From contig OY755177.1 of the NCBI GenBank assembly GCA_963576735.1, forward strand, positions 12,896,001 through 12,960,000: 64,000 nt of DNA, in the 5' to 3' direction. Shown piece after piece: positions 1 to 10,552 of the stretch. Source of the stretch: Bedellia somnulentella (lineage: Eukaryota > Arthropoda > Insecta > Lepidoptera > Bedelliidae). The notes below the pieces were generated by a model. It made no database searches. It was not told the origin of the DNA and saw nothing but the letters and a program-made list of their open reading frames with translations. The translations under genes and the position numbers were made by a program. Within the stretch, counting starts at the first letter, position 1; each line of letters opens with the position of its first letter.

Positions 1-333
1 ATGTTATGCCAGTGGAGCCTATACGGTTTTTATGAAAACAAAGCATGTTCCAATTCAATTTTTTTCATCATATTTTTCAGCAATTTATTAAAATGTTAAA
101 CATCAAATTTTAACACCATGAACTAATCACCAACATATATTTTATTCGTGTCATATCAATATCATCAAATCAGACTTTATAGAACTTCCAAACAATCAAT
201 ATCAACCTATTTTTCCGGGGACGCCCTTAATTAAATTATTCAAAATTTGTAAATTGAAACAAACTTTCTATAACTGCTTTATTAGTTTTTTTACTCACTT
301 CGGCCCATTAATATCATTAAGCTATTCTAATTT
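1..333. other. AT-rich non-coding stretch
   Basis: No coding signal, RNA gene or recognisable repeat seen. It ends where the first TATG-tailed repeat begins. Confidence 0.5.
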
Positions 334-646
334 GCCGTGTAGTGCCGGCTTTGCCGTGTAGTGCCGACTTAGATTGCCGTGTAGTGCCGGCTTAGATTGC
401 CGTGTAGTGCCGGCTTAGAATGTCGCTACCCCTTTCTACCCACGGGTGTCGTAAGAGGTGACTAAGGGTATGGGGCCTTTAGTGGTTTTTGGGCGATGCG
501 GTTGGAAACCCATCACCAACTATACTACATTTCTGCCATCTACTCCCCTATCAATATCCAAATGTGGCTGAGGAGATTCTAGCTCTGCAGCTCTGGCTAC
601 CCCGTTTTGGGATTTATGGCCGTGAGTATATGTATATATGTATGTA
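334..646 (+). repeat. TATG-tailed SINE-like repeat (family A), with 5' tandem units
   Basis: First copy of the commonest repeat here. It opens with four head-to-tail copies of a unit like GCCGTGTAGTGCCGGCTTA, then the body (GTAAGAGG..ACTAAGGG, GGGCGATGCGGTTGG, CCCATCACCAAC, GGCTGAGGA, GCTCTGGCTACCCC) and ends GCCGTGAGTATATGTA plus a TATG-rich tail. No convincing tRNA A/B boxes, so it could be a LINE 3'-end derivative or a non-tRNA SINE. It belongs to the 'ACCCACGGGTGTCG' subtype. Confidence 0.75.
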
Positions 647-3286
647 AGCTAATCTAAGGTAAAATTAAAAAGGGTACTATTTGTGAGAAAACGCTAAAAT
701 AAACTGACTAATCATTCCATCAAACTGACCCGACTCCTTCAACCGCGACACGAGTATAATGTATGTATCGACTCAACATTTAAATAGTCGGTAACTCACT
801 CACTCACTTTGGTCTATTCGAGTGCTGCCTCGACTCGCGCCTCGAAAAAGTGAGGAGCTACGTGAGGTGGTTTATATTTCAAATACGAGAACTCCCTCAT
901 TTTCTCGCGACGAGTAACTCAAACGAGGTACCTCACGAGTGAGGGGTTATCACTAAGCAAGAAGGCTCTCTATTTCCAGTGTATTTCTTTACTCTATGGC
1001 TACACTATTCAGGAGTGCTCTAAGTAGTAATCATTGCGCTAAATTTCACAAATCTTGAGCAGTGTTTGAAGAAACCTCAGATATTAATAAAACAACGCTA
1101 CCCGTGCGAAGCTGGGCCGATCCACTAGTAGAACATAAAGTGAGATTAAATCATATTTGGCGATTTCTGTAAAGATTATATGTAAGTAAATATATAAAAA
1201 ATTGCCTTTAGCGGGCCGGGAAATAAAAGTGTAAGTATTTATAAGTATATATAATACTAAAAGAAATTCGATAAACAATGATAGAGGAAAGTTCCTGTTA
1301 CAACAGAATGGAAATTCGATCAAATAAACCACAGCAATAAACCCTTTCGTATCGAGTGGAATGTAGCCATGATGTATCAATGAGTTAGAATGTAAACGAT
1401 TTACAATTTGTTTTAAGCCTTGTTTTAATATATAAAGTAGTGATTTTGATCAAGTTTAACGTAGAAAATAAATCGATATTATACAAACATTAAGTTCCCA
1501 TTGCGGTAAAAAAATACTATTGGTACCCGTTTTGTACGTAGTGTGTATAAATCTCTCCCTTTTCACACTTCGTACGCCTGCCTTTTTGAACACATTCTCT
1601 ATTCGATCTCGACTCGAATTCGACACGTTGTCCCTCGTGATCGTCTTCTGCTGACATTAGCATTCACATTGGCTAAATTTTATTAAAGTACATATTATGT
1701 TTTCTCTCTCTTTTTAATATCTTTTTTTTCAAACCCCTCATATAATGACTTCCTGAATGAATATGTAGTTTTTTTAGTAGTTCGGTCAAATTGTGTAATA
1801 TTATCAATGTGCTATTTAATTATTATTCAATGTTTAATAGCCGTGACATGATACAAGTTTTCATAGAACATTATTATTTATAATAAAGTTCGATGATGGA
1901 TTTTATCATTCAAGTTATTTCATAAAATAACGATGATATTAAAAACGACAAAATAACGTTTTATTTAAATTTATAGTTAATATATGTAGAATGGTTAATA
2001 AAATTAAATTGGAAAACAATATTGCCTGAAAGTATATACAGGTATGTAAAAGAAGCAATTGAACATACCTTGCTTATTGAAGCAAAAAAAACTGTTGCAA
2101 TAATTGCAAACTCGAATGGAAGAAAGGAAACGCTGTTTTAAATTAAAAGTACTATTGTGGTCGAATAGTCGACGTGAAAACACTTGATCGGAAAATATTA
2201 AAGAAATTATCTTTATTAAACTGAAAGTTGATCGATTTCATTACAGTATGGATTTGTCAAATTTACACGATGAGTAAATGGCTTTTATACGCTGACGATC
2301 AAGTGATACTTGCATCATATCGGTTGAACACTAGCAAAATATGATGAATATTGCTTGTACGTCTTTAGAAAGAAAGAGAATGAGAAGTATGTAGATATAA
2401 CTAAACCCACGGTTGTTGAGAGAGAGCCATATGCGAGATATATACCAGAATGCGTCCTTTAGTTTGTTGGTAAGTAGTTAAACCAGTAAAACAGTTGGTG
2501 TCTCTTGGAAAGATCGAAAAAAAGGTGTAATGCGGTAAATTAATCTGTAAATAGCCAAAATACAGATTATCACAATAAAACTGTTGCATGAAAGCCTTGA
2601 GTTTTTTGGATGTCACTAAAATGGAATAGAAAAAATCTCTACATAATGTTAGACCTGAAAATGTAAAATAAAAGGAAAACAAATAGCTAATACGATATGT
2701 CTATAATAACTTTTTTTACGCTTTGGAAACTTATTTGATATCATATCCATAAAATAACATATGAAAAGAATAAACTATTCAGAATAAATATGTTCGGATG
2801 TAGTCATATACAATAATTTTCAATTCACACCTCGACTTGTACCAGTAAATAGCACGAATCCAAACAGAGCACGGCCGGCAAGTAATCTGGCTCCTCTCCA
2901 ACGGATTCCATTTCACTCACATTATTTCAAACTTTTTCTCCTGGGCATTCCTTCACTTTACATATTTCTGTGATTTTCGTTTGAAATGTTCAAATTGCAT
3001 TCGTACACGAGCTTAGTTACTTACAATATCAAACAATTATTTCCTTTATTCCTACTTATGGAAATTTGTTACTGTTTGCTTTGTTTAGGGAAGGTTAAGA
3101 ATAGCACTAACCAATTTTTGTCGGGAATGTCTTTATAGCCGAAGTATGTATGTTAGGCAAATTATATTGGTAAATAATAATGTTCAATCATTAAAATCAA
3201 TAATTATCATTAATAATAAATTTTAATAGGGGTGATTTTTATACTATGTTGCGACATCAAATTTTATAAGTATCATTATTTTTTTA
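647..3286. other. Long non-coding stretch
   Basis: About 2.6 kb of AT-rich DNA without a credible gene. ORFs on either strand have no family features. The only recognisable piece is a short reverse-transcriptase remnant at 2276-2344. Confidence 0.5.
2276..2344 (+). pseudogene. Reverse transcriptase remnant (YADD motif)
   Basis: The + frame reads KWLLYADDQVILAS before a stop. This matches the catalytic YADD block of the LINE family whose C-terminus is seen at 31.5 and 33.3 kb. Flanking codons are not readable, so this is an old fragment of about 23 codons. Assignment to that family rests on the LLYADDQVILA pattern, known from lepidopteran LINEs. Confidence 0.5.
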
Positions 3287-3620
3287 CACATTCCTCATCC
3301 TCACAGCCCATATACGTCTCCACCAAGGGCTCGAGCCTACCCTATATAGGATGATTTGGCCTTCGTCCACCACGCTGGCCAACTGTGGGTTAGCAGACTA
3401 ACACTACTACCGTAATAGTAGCCGGGATCGACGGCTTAACGTCCCTCCGAAGAACGAAATCATCTAAATTTTTGGATAATCGGGTTATTCAAGCCTGCAA
3501 TATCCCTTCCAGACTAAGTAAAATTTTATAAATATTTGTGAGTTTACCCCCCGTGATCCAAACCCGAGACCTCCATACTAGAAGTCAAGAGCTTAACCGC
3601 GCGACCACGGAGGCGTTTTA
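3287..3620 (-). repeat. tRNA-derived SINE (family D)
   Basis: On the minus strand the head reads GGTCGCGCGGTTAAG (A-box-like) and TCTCGGGTTTGGATCAC (B-box-like), close to tRNA promoter boxes. The body (AGCCGGGATCGACGGCTTAA and TTCAAGCCTGCAATAT on the plus strand) recurs at 43.0-43.3 kb in the same orientation. The two copies are clearly diverged. Confidence 0.7.
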
Positions 3621-4097
3621 TAGTACAAATCCGAATAAGCTGAATAAGTCGAATGTATGCGCTTAGGATAATAACTATTATTTGGCAGTGTCTAATAATT
3701 CATTTTACAGCTATCTTTTAAATATCTTTATCTCCTTCAATGCGTACGCTACCAATATTATACTTAATGAATAGCAAACCCACTTGAACTTCACACTTGA
3801 TTTCATTTAAATTGGTAGATTTTTTCATTAAGTTGGTAAATGGCGAATATAAAATTCTATAAAATGATATTACAAAAATGAAATTGAGTCAATCAATTAA
3901 TCCGTTTGGAGGCTTACAGCCATTTTATCTATTTTCACGGAATTATTTGGTTAAAAAAGCTTAATTATTTATCCTTGAGATAAAAAAACATTATAAACGT
4001 ATATTCTGGGTACTAAATATATAAAAAAAATAACAAAACAGATAACCGTGTCTAAATAGCAAATAAAATGAATTTGAATTTGAATTTTGAATTTGAA
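3621..4097. other. AT-rich non-coding stretch
   Basis: Nothing recognisable beyond simple AT-rich sequence. Confidence 0.4.
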
Positions 4098-4198
4098 CCA
4101 AGTTTGATTATACCGATCGTGCAAAGTGGCGTGCAAAATAGTCTCTGCCTACCCCAACGGTAACTAATGGCGTGAGTATATGTATGTATGTATGTATT
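4098..4198 (+). repeat. LINE 3' end with TATG tail (5'-truncated)
   Basis: Contains CGATCGTGCAAAGTGGCG, GTCTCTGCCTACCCCAA and GGCGTGAGTATATGTATG. These match the end of the LINE encoding VNEAREVCQDRTKWRSI and its short 3' tail. Heavily 5'-truncated and mutated. Confidence 0.65.
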
Positions 4199-4517
4199 AT
4201 ACCGACTAAAGCATAGCCAAAAGGAAAGATAATGATGTTGGAAGTATGTGTATATAAGTATATTCCACACCAGCGCCTAAATTAAAAACTGTCATAAGTG
4301 ATATTTCTTATGCCAGGCAGTGTTCAGTGGTGAGGAAAACTGACTTTTGGATCCCAAGGAAGCAGGTCCGCTGAGGCTTAACATTGGTATGATGAATGAA
4401 GATGTTTGTTTCTTATTTTACGTTGCATACATTTATTTTTATACTTTCCCATATTTATTTCACTCTCAACAAAACCAGGATATGCAAATTTAACGGGCTT
4501 TGCATAATACTATAAAC

Positions 4518-4531
4518 ACATCGGTAATCCA
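4518..4531. repeat. Target-site duplication, left
   Basis: ACATCGGTAATCCA occurs here and exactly again at 4794-4807, bracketing the tRNA-containing insertion. Confidence 0.85.
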
Positions 4532-4571
4532 ATGTTTTTTGACATGAATTCCTCATGTGGGGATTATTACT

Positions 4572-4606
4572 CATAAATAAAAGATGTTATTAAAGGAAAG
4601 AAAAAT
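4572..4606 (+). repeat. 35-bp perfect inverted repeat, left arm
   Basis: Starts CATAAATAAAAGATGTTA and ends GGAAAGAAAAAT. It is the exact reverse complement of 4759-4793, with no mismatch. Confidence 0.9.
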
Positions 4607-4682
4607 GAGTTTTGATATAAAACTACTTGAACGTGTAAAAAAAGAAACAAAGGATAGAGAAATTTCGCGCTGGATGCCAACT

Positions 4683-4755
4683 GACACTGTAGCTCAGTTG
4701 GCAGAGCGACGGGGGCGTATACCCGAAGGTCGCGGGTTCGAACCCCGCCAGTGTC
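4683..4755 (+). tRNA. tRNA-like sequence, probably pseudo-tRNA or SINE-type head
   Basis: Folds as a cloverleaf: 7-bp acceptor stem GACACTG/CAGTGTC (4683-4689 with 4749-4755), 4-bp D stem GCTC/GAGC, 5-bp T stem GCGGG/CCCGC with loop TTCGAAC, 5-nt variable loop AGGTC, discriminator G at 4756. Pol III A box TAGCTCAGTTGG (4690-4701), B box GGTTCGAACCC (4735-4745) and a T5 terminator at 4760-4764 are intact. The anticodon arm is abnormal: four pairs plus an A-A mismatch (4709-4713 with 4722-4726), an 8-nt loop (4714-4721) and no U33. D-arm and variable-loop layout resemble tRNA-Tyr, and GTA is present in the loop, but decoding is unlikely. It could still be transcribed. Confidence 0.6.
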
Positions 4756-4758
4756 GAA

Positions 4759-4793
4759 ATTTTTCTTTCCTTTAATAACATCTTTTATTTATG
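4759..4793 (+). repeat. 35-bp perfect inverted repeat, right arm
   Basis: Exact reverse complement of 4572-4606. It abuts the right target-site duplication directly, so the palindrome arm is the true end of the insertion. Confidence 0.9.
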
Positions 4794-4807
4794 ACATCGG
4801 TAATCCA
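4794..4807. repeat. Target-site duplication, right
   Basis: Second copy of ACATCGGTAATCCA (see 4518-4531). Confidence 0.85.
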
Positions 4808-5075
4808 CTCATCAATCAGCAAATCACTTCAAAATATAACAAAATAACACCAACTTCTACGTCTTTTTGAACTAAAACATTTCTTTAAAGCAAAGAAGCG
4901 AAAGACAAGTCAAATTTAACAAAATAATCACATAACTTTTGATTAAGTTCGTCGCTGCTGACAAAAGTGTCGTTTCATGTCAAAAAGTTGGATATTTAGT
5001 TACAGTTCTTGATTTTCCTCAAAAATTTGCTGCTTTTCATCGCAATGACAGTAAAAGAAAAATATATAATGAGTT

Positions 5076-5178
5076 AATAAAGGAAGGAAAAATTTCGAAA
5101 TTTTTCTTTCCTTTATTTATTCTTTATTTATTAGTAATAATCCCCACATGAGGTTTTCATGAACAAAAACATTCAAAT
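5076..5178 (+). mobile_element. Small retro-insertion of the TAATCCCCACATGAGG family, hairpin type
   Basis: A 103-bp insertion between 13-bp duplications TATATAATGAGTT (5063-5075 and 5179-5191). It begins with a near-perfect hairpin around the centre TTTCGAAA (GGAAGGAAAAATTTCG facing CGAAATTTTTCTTTCC). A second T-rich segment follows, then the TAATCCCCACATGAGG core at 5138-5153, CATGA-N5-TCATG and an A-rich end. Compared with 4532-4793 it is the same architecture without the tRNA-bearing loop. Confidence 0.7.
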
Positions 5179-5191
5179 TATATAATGAGTT

Positions 5192-5835
5192 TTGATATAA
5201 AACCACATATTTCATCAATAATAGTCTCAATAAATTGATGTTTTTATAACATAATTGTAATATTGTTAGTTTAAGACATGTTCTCGCCCAAATTAAAATA
5301 TACATAAATTATATTTATAAATAATGTACAAAGTAATCAAAATTTTTTTTTTAATTGATTTGGTTGTTTTATAAGTAATATTGTTAAAGTATGAATACGT
5401 AGGTACTTAAAATTCGTATAGCAAACACCAAAAAACTATAAATTAAGCAAAAATATATTATAAGGCGACTAATTTCCATTACTTACAGTGTATACCAACA
5501 CATGCTATTATTTGCAATCTTGTAGCCAAAAATATTATATTGATTGCCGCTATGTAAAGCTTAGCAATTTATTTCTACAATCTTCAAAAATACCTTCGTA
5601 TTTCGCATACATTTGCAATGAAAGGTAAAACTATCTCGTAGAGTAATATGAACTACTTTGTTCAAAAAGATTACTTTAAAACTCTACGAAGGCTGGACTA
5701 GAACGTTACTGGTCAGCTGGCCACGCTCCAAAACGTTTTAATTCCGTGCCCCAAGCAATTCAATTAAAAACAATATGCGCTCAGTGGGCCAATCGGTTGT
5801 AGATCACACTATATTTTAGTGCGTATTTTTATTAT
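5192..5835. other. AT-rich non-coding stretch
   Basis: No gene or recognised repeat. Confidence 0.4.
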
Positions 5836-6045
5836 GCAGTGTAGAGGCGGCTTAGAATAACACTAACTCATTCATTTCTGCGAGAGTCGTAAGAGGTATT
5901 TTTTAAGTGATCGTTGGGTGATGCGTCTAATGACCCATCACCAATCATCCTTTATTTGAACATCTTTCCCCCACTGGACTTTCAAAGTGGCTGAAATATT
6001 TCATATCTAAAGCTCAAGCAACTTCTTTTTTAGAGTTTGTGTGCT
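5836..6045 (+). repeat. Family A repeat, degenerate
   Basis: Recognisable by GTGTAGAGGCGGCTTAGAAT, CGTAAGAGGT, GACCCATCACCAATC and AAAGTGGCTGA in family order. The TATG tail is lost. Confidence 0.6.
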
Positions 6046-6600
6046 CAAATGCACCTTTATCTGAGCTAAATTCATTCCGGAGCGCACTGTAAAGCTGCTG
6101 CAATGACAAGGGTTTTTCACATATCTTTGATATGCTACAGAAATTACATGGATCGGAGAATGTAGTAAACTACGTTAGATTTAATCCTCGCTATACCCAC
6201 TGAGATCTTAGTGTTTAGTTCAAAATCATGTGAACAAAAAAACATAGCACAAAATTGGCGAAAAAACCAGCAGCACTAGTTATATAACTTTTAACTTCGA
6301 TGTTAAATTTACTTTTGATATTTTTCTCCTGAAGTTGCAAAGTTTATTCAGTTGCTGTAAAAGAACTTCAACAATCTTTAAAGATATTGTTCATGACTAT
6401 GGGCGTCAAAGGTTAAAATCTATCTTTTTGATATTGATCCAGAGGTCAAACCAAATACATACTTAGTAAATAGGACAGATTAACTGTTATATACATAGCA
6501 TAGAAGCATTTCGTTACATTTTAGATCATCAGCAATTATTTGCCTACTGCATAAACGAACGTTATTGTTTGAATAACATTGATAACACATTGTTGTGCAA
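6046..6600. other. Non-coding stretch
   Basis: Nothing recognised before the SINE that starts at 6601. Confidence 0.4.
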
Positions 6601-6904
6601 CCGTGATAGCCCAGTGGGTAGAACACTCGGTTATCGTGCAAACGACTAGTGTTCAAATCCTGGGTCGGGCCTACACCAATTTGTCTTTTCTAAAGTCATA
6701 TGTGTGGTTAATTAATTATGATTGTTAACGGAAAGGGAAAAAATCGTGAGGAGACCCACATGGCTAAGTTGTAATTTTTCATGTGACAGTGAACTCGTGA
6801 CCAGGTGACAATGTCACAAGATATTCAGAAATATTAGTACCTCTGCCAACCCCTAGTACTCTTCGCGAATAAAGGACGTGAACATTTGAGTTGAGTTGAG
6901 TTGT
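6601..6904 (+). repeat. tRNA-derived SINE (family B)
   Basis: The head has an A-box-like TGATAGCCCAGTGGGTAGA and a B-box-like GTGTTCAAATCCTGG in tRNA spacing. It is followed by CGGGCCTACACCAATTTG and a body shared with 8361-8733 and 35047-35399. Ends near TTGAGTTGAGTTG. Confidence 0.8.
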
Positions 6905-8125
6905 AAACACACATAAAATGCCACTCAAACAATTAATTAAACCCCTATTAAGCGAACGTTGACTAGTTAATCCCACACAAAAGGCTTTTACATCATGAAT
7001 CTCACTACTTTACACTTGAACAATGAAACTTCAAAGAATTAATTAGCAGATCTTTTGTGCGTTCATTGTATTATTTAAGCGGTTTGTGCAAAAATACTGG
7101 CCTTTATTTCTTTGGAATCTTTCGATAATATGAAATGCTTTTTAGGATACGGTAGATTAAGATAGATTAAGATTAGGAATTCAGATATTATTTGCAAATA
7201 AAAAGAAGTATTTTCTGTAAGTTAACAGATACGTTAAAACATTTTTTTATTGTTTCTATCTATACCTAACAAAATTAGTTCAGAATATAACTATAGTTAC
7301 AATCATATTTTATTGAACCGATTATGCTAGTAAATAAAATAATGATGTATCATATTAATGAGAACATTTGCATTTTTAAATTCAAATACGGCACGTGAAT
7401 ATTGAATCATCCTAAGATATAAAACTCTGATACCAAGACTTTTAGCTTTCACTACATAGGAATTCGAGACGGGAGCTAATCTTATGAACACCTGGTTAAA
7501 CATCACTAAGCATTAGTCATATAAAACGAGGCGGCTGAGTATTAGCCATTTGTCGCCTTTGAAAGCTGTTTTTTTTATATTATTTACACCTACTCACAGC
7601 TTCAAATCCCAAAAAGGGATTTAGCTAGATTTTCAGCACAATTATTGTAATAATTTTGTTAAAAATAGGATATTTATTAAACTTTCTGCATGTAAGATTA
7701 TGCTTCGTAAAAATATTTATAGGAAAGCAAAGATGTGTAATGTATAAGCACTATACTATGTAAGTTTTTACGAAAGCAAGATGAGCTTTATGCAACAATT
7801 GCTGGTACCAAATCAGTTTCGTTTTATTTTTTGTTTCATTTCATTAAAAAAAGTTTGCTAAAAAAAATTGGTAAAGGATTAATTAAAAAGTTCATCTCAC
7901 ACCACTGTTTAATCATTTTAAATAAATAGCGCAATTATTGCGTCGAGCCAAATATCGCTTAAATAGCCTGAAAACATTAAGGACCTAATTGTAGGAACAA
8001 TTAAGTCCATTTGTCTCGTTAACTTTGAATTGGATGAACGTGACTCGCTTTTTAATAATGCTCTTTTAAAACGAACAGTTTATAGAGAACATTATGGTTA
8101 CGAATATTTTGTGATAGAAACTTTG
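6905..8125. other. Non-coding stretch with one repeat fragment
   Basis: AT-rich. The only recognisable item is a minus-strand scrap of family A (CTCACAGCTTCAAATCCCAAAAAGG) near 7592-7625. Confidence 0.4.
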
Positions 8126-8215
8126 TACATACATACATATAATCACGCCATTATTCCCATTGAGGTAGACAGAGACTAGCTTCGCCACTTCGAATGATCC
8201 TGGCAAACCTTTCTA
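8126..8215 (-). repeat. LINE 3' end with TATG tail (5'-truncated)
   Basis: Complement of the LINE tail: CATACATACATATAATCACG, then GAGGTAGACAGAGACTAG, CGCCACTTCG, ATCCTGGCAAACC. It encodes, in antisense, the decayed QDRTKWRSI..YPNG terminus. Confidence 0.6.
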
Positions 8216-8360
8216 GTAAACTAAACTTTGTTTCTCATTAACATCGAAATATAAAAGCTGGATTTATTTTTACTATCATTTATGTTTTATATTTTGGACG
8301 TTACCACTGGTTATTAATGCAATTTTGACTATTAACAACCAATAAAAAACTGAAGAGTTA

Positions 8361-8733
8361 CATAAACATAACATAACATAAACGTTCACGCCGTTTATCC
8401 CCGAAGGGGTTGGCAGAGGTACCAATACTTCTGAACTCACATGGCAGCGCCATCTAGTGTCCAGAGAAGGTACCCACGTTTTGCTTAGACAGTGTACTCA
8501 CGTGATAGGGGGCAGGCCTATCGCCGTTTTGTACGAATACACTGTCACATGACTAAGTACAACTCAGCCATGTGGGTTTCCTCACGATGTTTTCCCTCAC
8601 CGTTAACAACCATGATAAATTAACCACACTTATGACTTTAGAAAAGACAAATTGGTGTAGGTCCGACCCAAGATTGGAACTCACGCCCTTCTGTTTTAGG
8701 GCGGGTGTTCTACCCACTGGACTATCATGTCGT
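8361..8733 (-). repeat. Full-length tRNA-derived SINE (family B) with target-site duplication
   Basis: The most complete family B copy. An 11-bp duplication CTGAAGAGTTA lies at 8350-8360 and 8734-8744. The minus strand starts with the tRNA-like head (CATGATAGTCCAGTGGGTAG, GTGAGTTCCAATCTTGGGTC), continues through the ACACCAATTTGTC body, and ends at GATAAACGGCGTGAACGTTT followed by an AACAT-type tail. The duplication proves retrotransposition of the unit. Confidence 0.85.
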
Positions 8734-8744
8734 CTGAAGAGTTA

Positions 8745-9358
8745 GCGTTACTGAAATAGCCTAAAACTTATAAAACTTAACAGGCACTGGGCAGAGGAAA
8801 TTGAGAGCCAAGATTACTGGATGCTGCTAGTGCTACAACCGCGAAAAGCTCATTAACATTATGATGCGGGTAGCACAAACCGATATTTATATATACCAGA
8901 AGAGGCTATCTAGCCTTTATTTGTTACTCAAGCATAATTATTTTAAAGATAGAAAAGGGAATATTTATATTATAAATATAAGTTGGTTCGAGGACAGGCG
9001 TCCAAAGTCTTAGGAATGTAAAAGCATGTATAACCTCACTGTTTAAAAAAAATATAGCAAATTTATTCTTTTAGGATGATCACAAATCTTTCTATTTCTA
9101 TCCAGTTCTTTATTACAACTACGAGTACAATTCTTTCTTGATTGTCAAATTTTTAATCTACTATCTTTCCTAGTACTTATATTGTTAGTTAATTTACAAT
9201 AATACTTAATTAAGCGCATGTTCGTTACCAATATGTGAAAACTGTTTTTGGCTATGTTTTAATTTTTATTGCTTTTTGCTAATTGTTCTGTTAAAGCTGT
9301 TTGTTTTCCGTAAATAAATAAATAAATAAATAAAATAAATGTATGAAGAGATAGCTGA
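8745..9358. other. Non-coding stretch with AAAT microsatellite
   Basis: AT-rich. An (AAAT)n run lies at about 9313-9341. No gene seen. Confidence 0.4.
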
Positions 9359-9424
9359 ATGGAAATGAAGCTCGAGAGGTTTCCAGGATCGTACAGAGTA
9401 GCGATCGATAGTCTATTCCTACTC
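9359..9424 (+). repeat. LINE 3'-end fragment
   Basis: GAAATGAAGCTCGAGAGG, CCAGGATCGTACAGAG and GCGATCGATAGTCTA match the VNEAREVCQDRTKWRSI-coding segment. No TATG tail remains. Confidence 0.55.
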
Positions 9425-10264
9425 TAAGGAGAACTGGCAGAGTTAGATTCAGAGAACTGGCTTATGGCTTGAATATATATCGTCGGACGTCACGTGGTTT
9501 GTTATCCAATCTGACGTTGGCTGAAAATCAGCGTCACAGTTCACTGCTTCTTGCTTCTTGCTGAGCATCTTGCTGAGCCAATGACCATTTTGATGCATAG
9601 GGGTAGTTCCATATCTATAAGCTTTCTTTTTCTTTTATTTTGATTATGTTCTGTTTATTTTAGTTTTATGTGTGATACAAACGTATTTTTTGTTTTATGT
9701 GTTGTACATATCCTATGCACCAAATAGAACGATTTATATATTTTTCTTTTCTTTCTTTCTTTTGTGTAAGCGTATTTGTTAAATACTATTACACCAACGC
9801 ATAGCAGCATCCTGACCCTTCTTTAATGCAATCAAAGAACGTCACTTGCTAAAAACGGAGGATTGTAATTTGAATATTCCAAAATGAAAATGCAAAATGG
9901 AATTTCAAAGAGCATGTTTTATGCAGGTCTATCTCAAACGGCCCCGCCTTATCCCCCCCCCCCGGCTTTCAATCCTTTCAAAGTTCTCTGTTTTTTTATC
10001 CATGGATCTTCTAATGGCATTAAATGCGGTGCAAATACGGTTTTATGAGTACTGCGCTTGTTTTTTTAAATACTTTTATCGATGAAATTAAAAAGATTCT
10101 ATGAACAATAACGTCAGATGTTTACAATATGTATTTAACACATTAAGATTTATTTGTTATTGTTTTTCACAGAAATGTATTAAACTACCACATATATTGA
10201 ATTGTTGAAGAGAACTAAAGTAATGTAATGTTTGAGATCAATTGTTTGTTAACAAAAACAAATA
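9425..10264. other. Non-coding stretch, possible old repeat
   Basis: Contains a CTGCTTCTTGCTTCTTGCTGAG slip-type duplication near 9543 and a C11 run near 9953. No coding evidence. Confidence 0.35.
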
Positions 10265-10552
10265 GCTGTGTAGTGTCGGCTTAGCTGTGTAGTGTCGGCT
10301 TTGATAGCTGTGTAGTGTCGGCTTAGAATAGCACTACCCCATTTCTTCCGGTGGGTGTACGTAAGAGGCGACTAACGGACTTGGGCTTTTTAAGCGATTT
10401 TTGGGCGATGCGGTTGGAGACCCATCACCAACAACCTTTATTCTACCATCTTTTCCCCACTCAACTTCCAAAAGTGGCTGAGGAATTTCCATTTTCTCAG
10501 CTCTGGCTACCCCTTTTAGGGATTTATAGCCGTGAGTATATGTATGTATGTA
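10265..10552 (+). repeat. Family A repeat, full length with three 5' units
   Basis: Three tandem GCTGTGTAGTGTCGGCTT units, complete body, and GCCGTGAGTATATGTATG tail. It belongs to the 'TTCTTCCGGTGGGTGTACG' subtype. The apparent ORF inside it is repeat sequence. Confidence 0.8.

Larger units (their letters stand above)
4532..4793 (-). mobile_element. Unclassified small retro-insertion with a tRNA-like gene in a palindrome
   Basis: A 262-bp insertion bounded by a perfect 14-bp duplication (4518-4531 and 4794-4807). Read on the minus strand it starts at 4793 with a 35-bp stem (4759-4793), passes through a loop of about 150 bp that holds a tRNA-like sequence in antisense, returns through the exact inverted stem (4572-4606), and ends in a 40-bp tail with TAATCCCCACATGAGG (plus-strand complement 4551-4566). 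Three shorter insertions at 5.1, 34.4 and 39.2 kb have the same tail and their own 13-14 bp duplications. Variable length with 13-14 bp duplications fits LINE-type target-primed insertion. The inverted 5' part could come from twin priming or snap-back. I do not recognise the family. Confidence 0.75.

Noticed and set aside
334..420. CRISPR-like direct repeats
   Set aside because: Head-to-tail units without spacers, located at the 5' end of a dispersed eukaryotic repeat.
4683..4755. Functional tRNA-Tyr gene
   Set aside because: Acceptor, D and T arms are perfect, but the anticodon loop has 8 nt, no U33 and an A-A mismatch in the stem, and the copy sits in a retro-inserted palindrome.
4532..4793. 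Classical DNA transposon/MITE interpretation
   Set aside because: The inverted repeat is terminal only on one side, the duplication is 14 bp, and sister copies lack one arm; this fits retro-insertion better.
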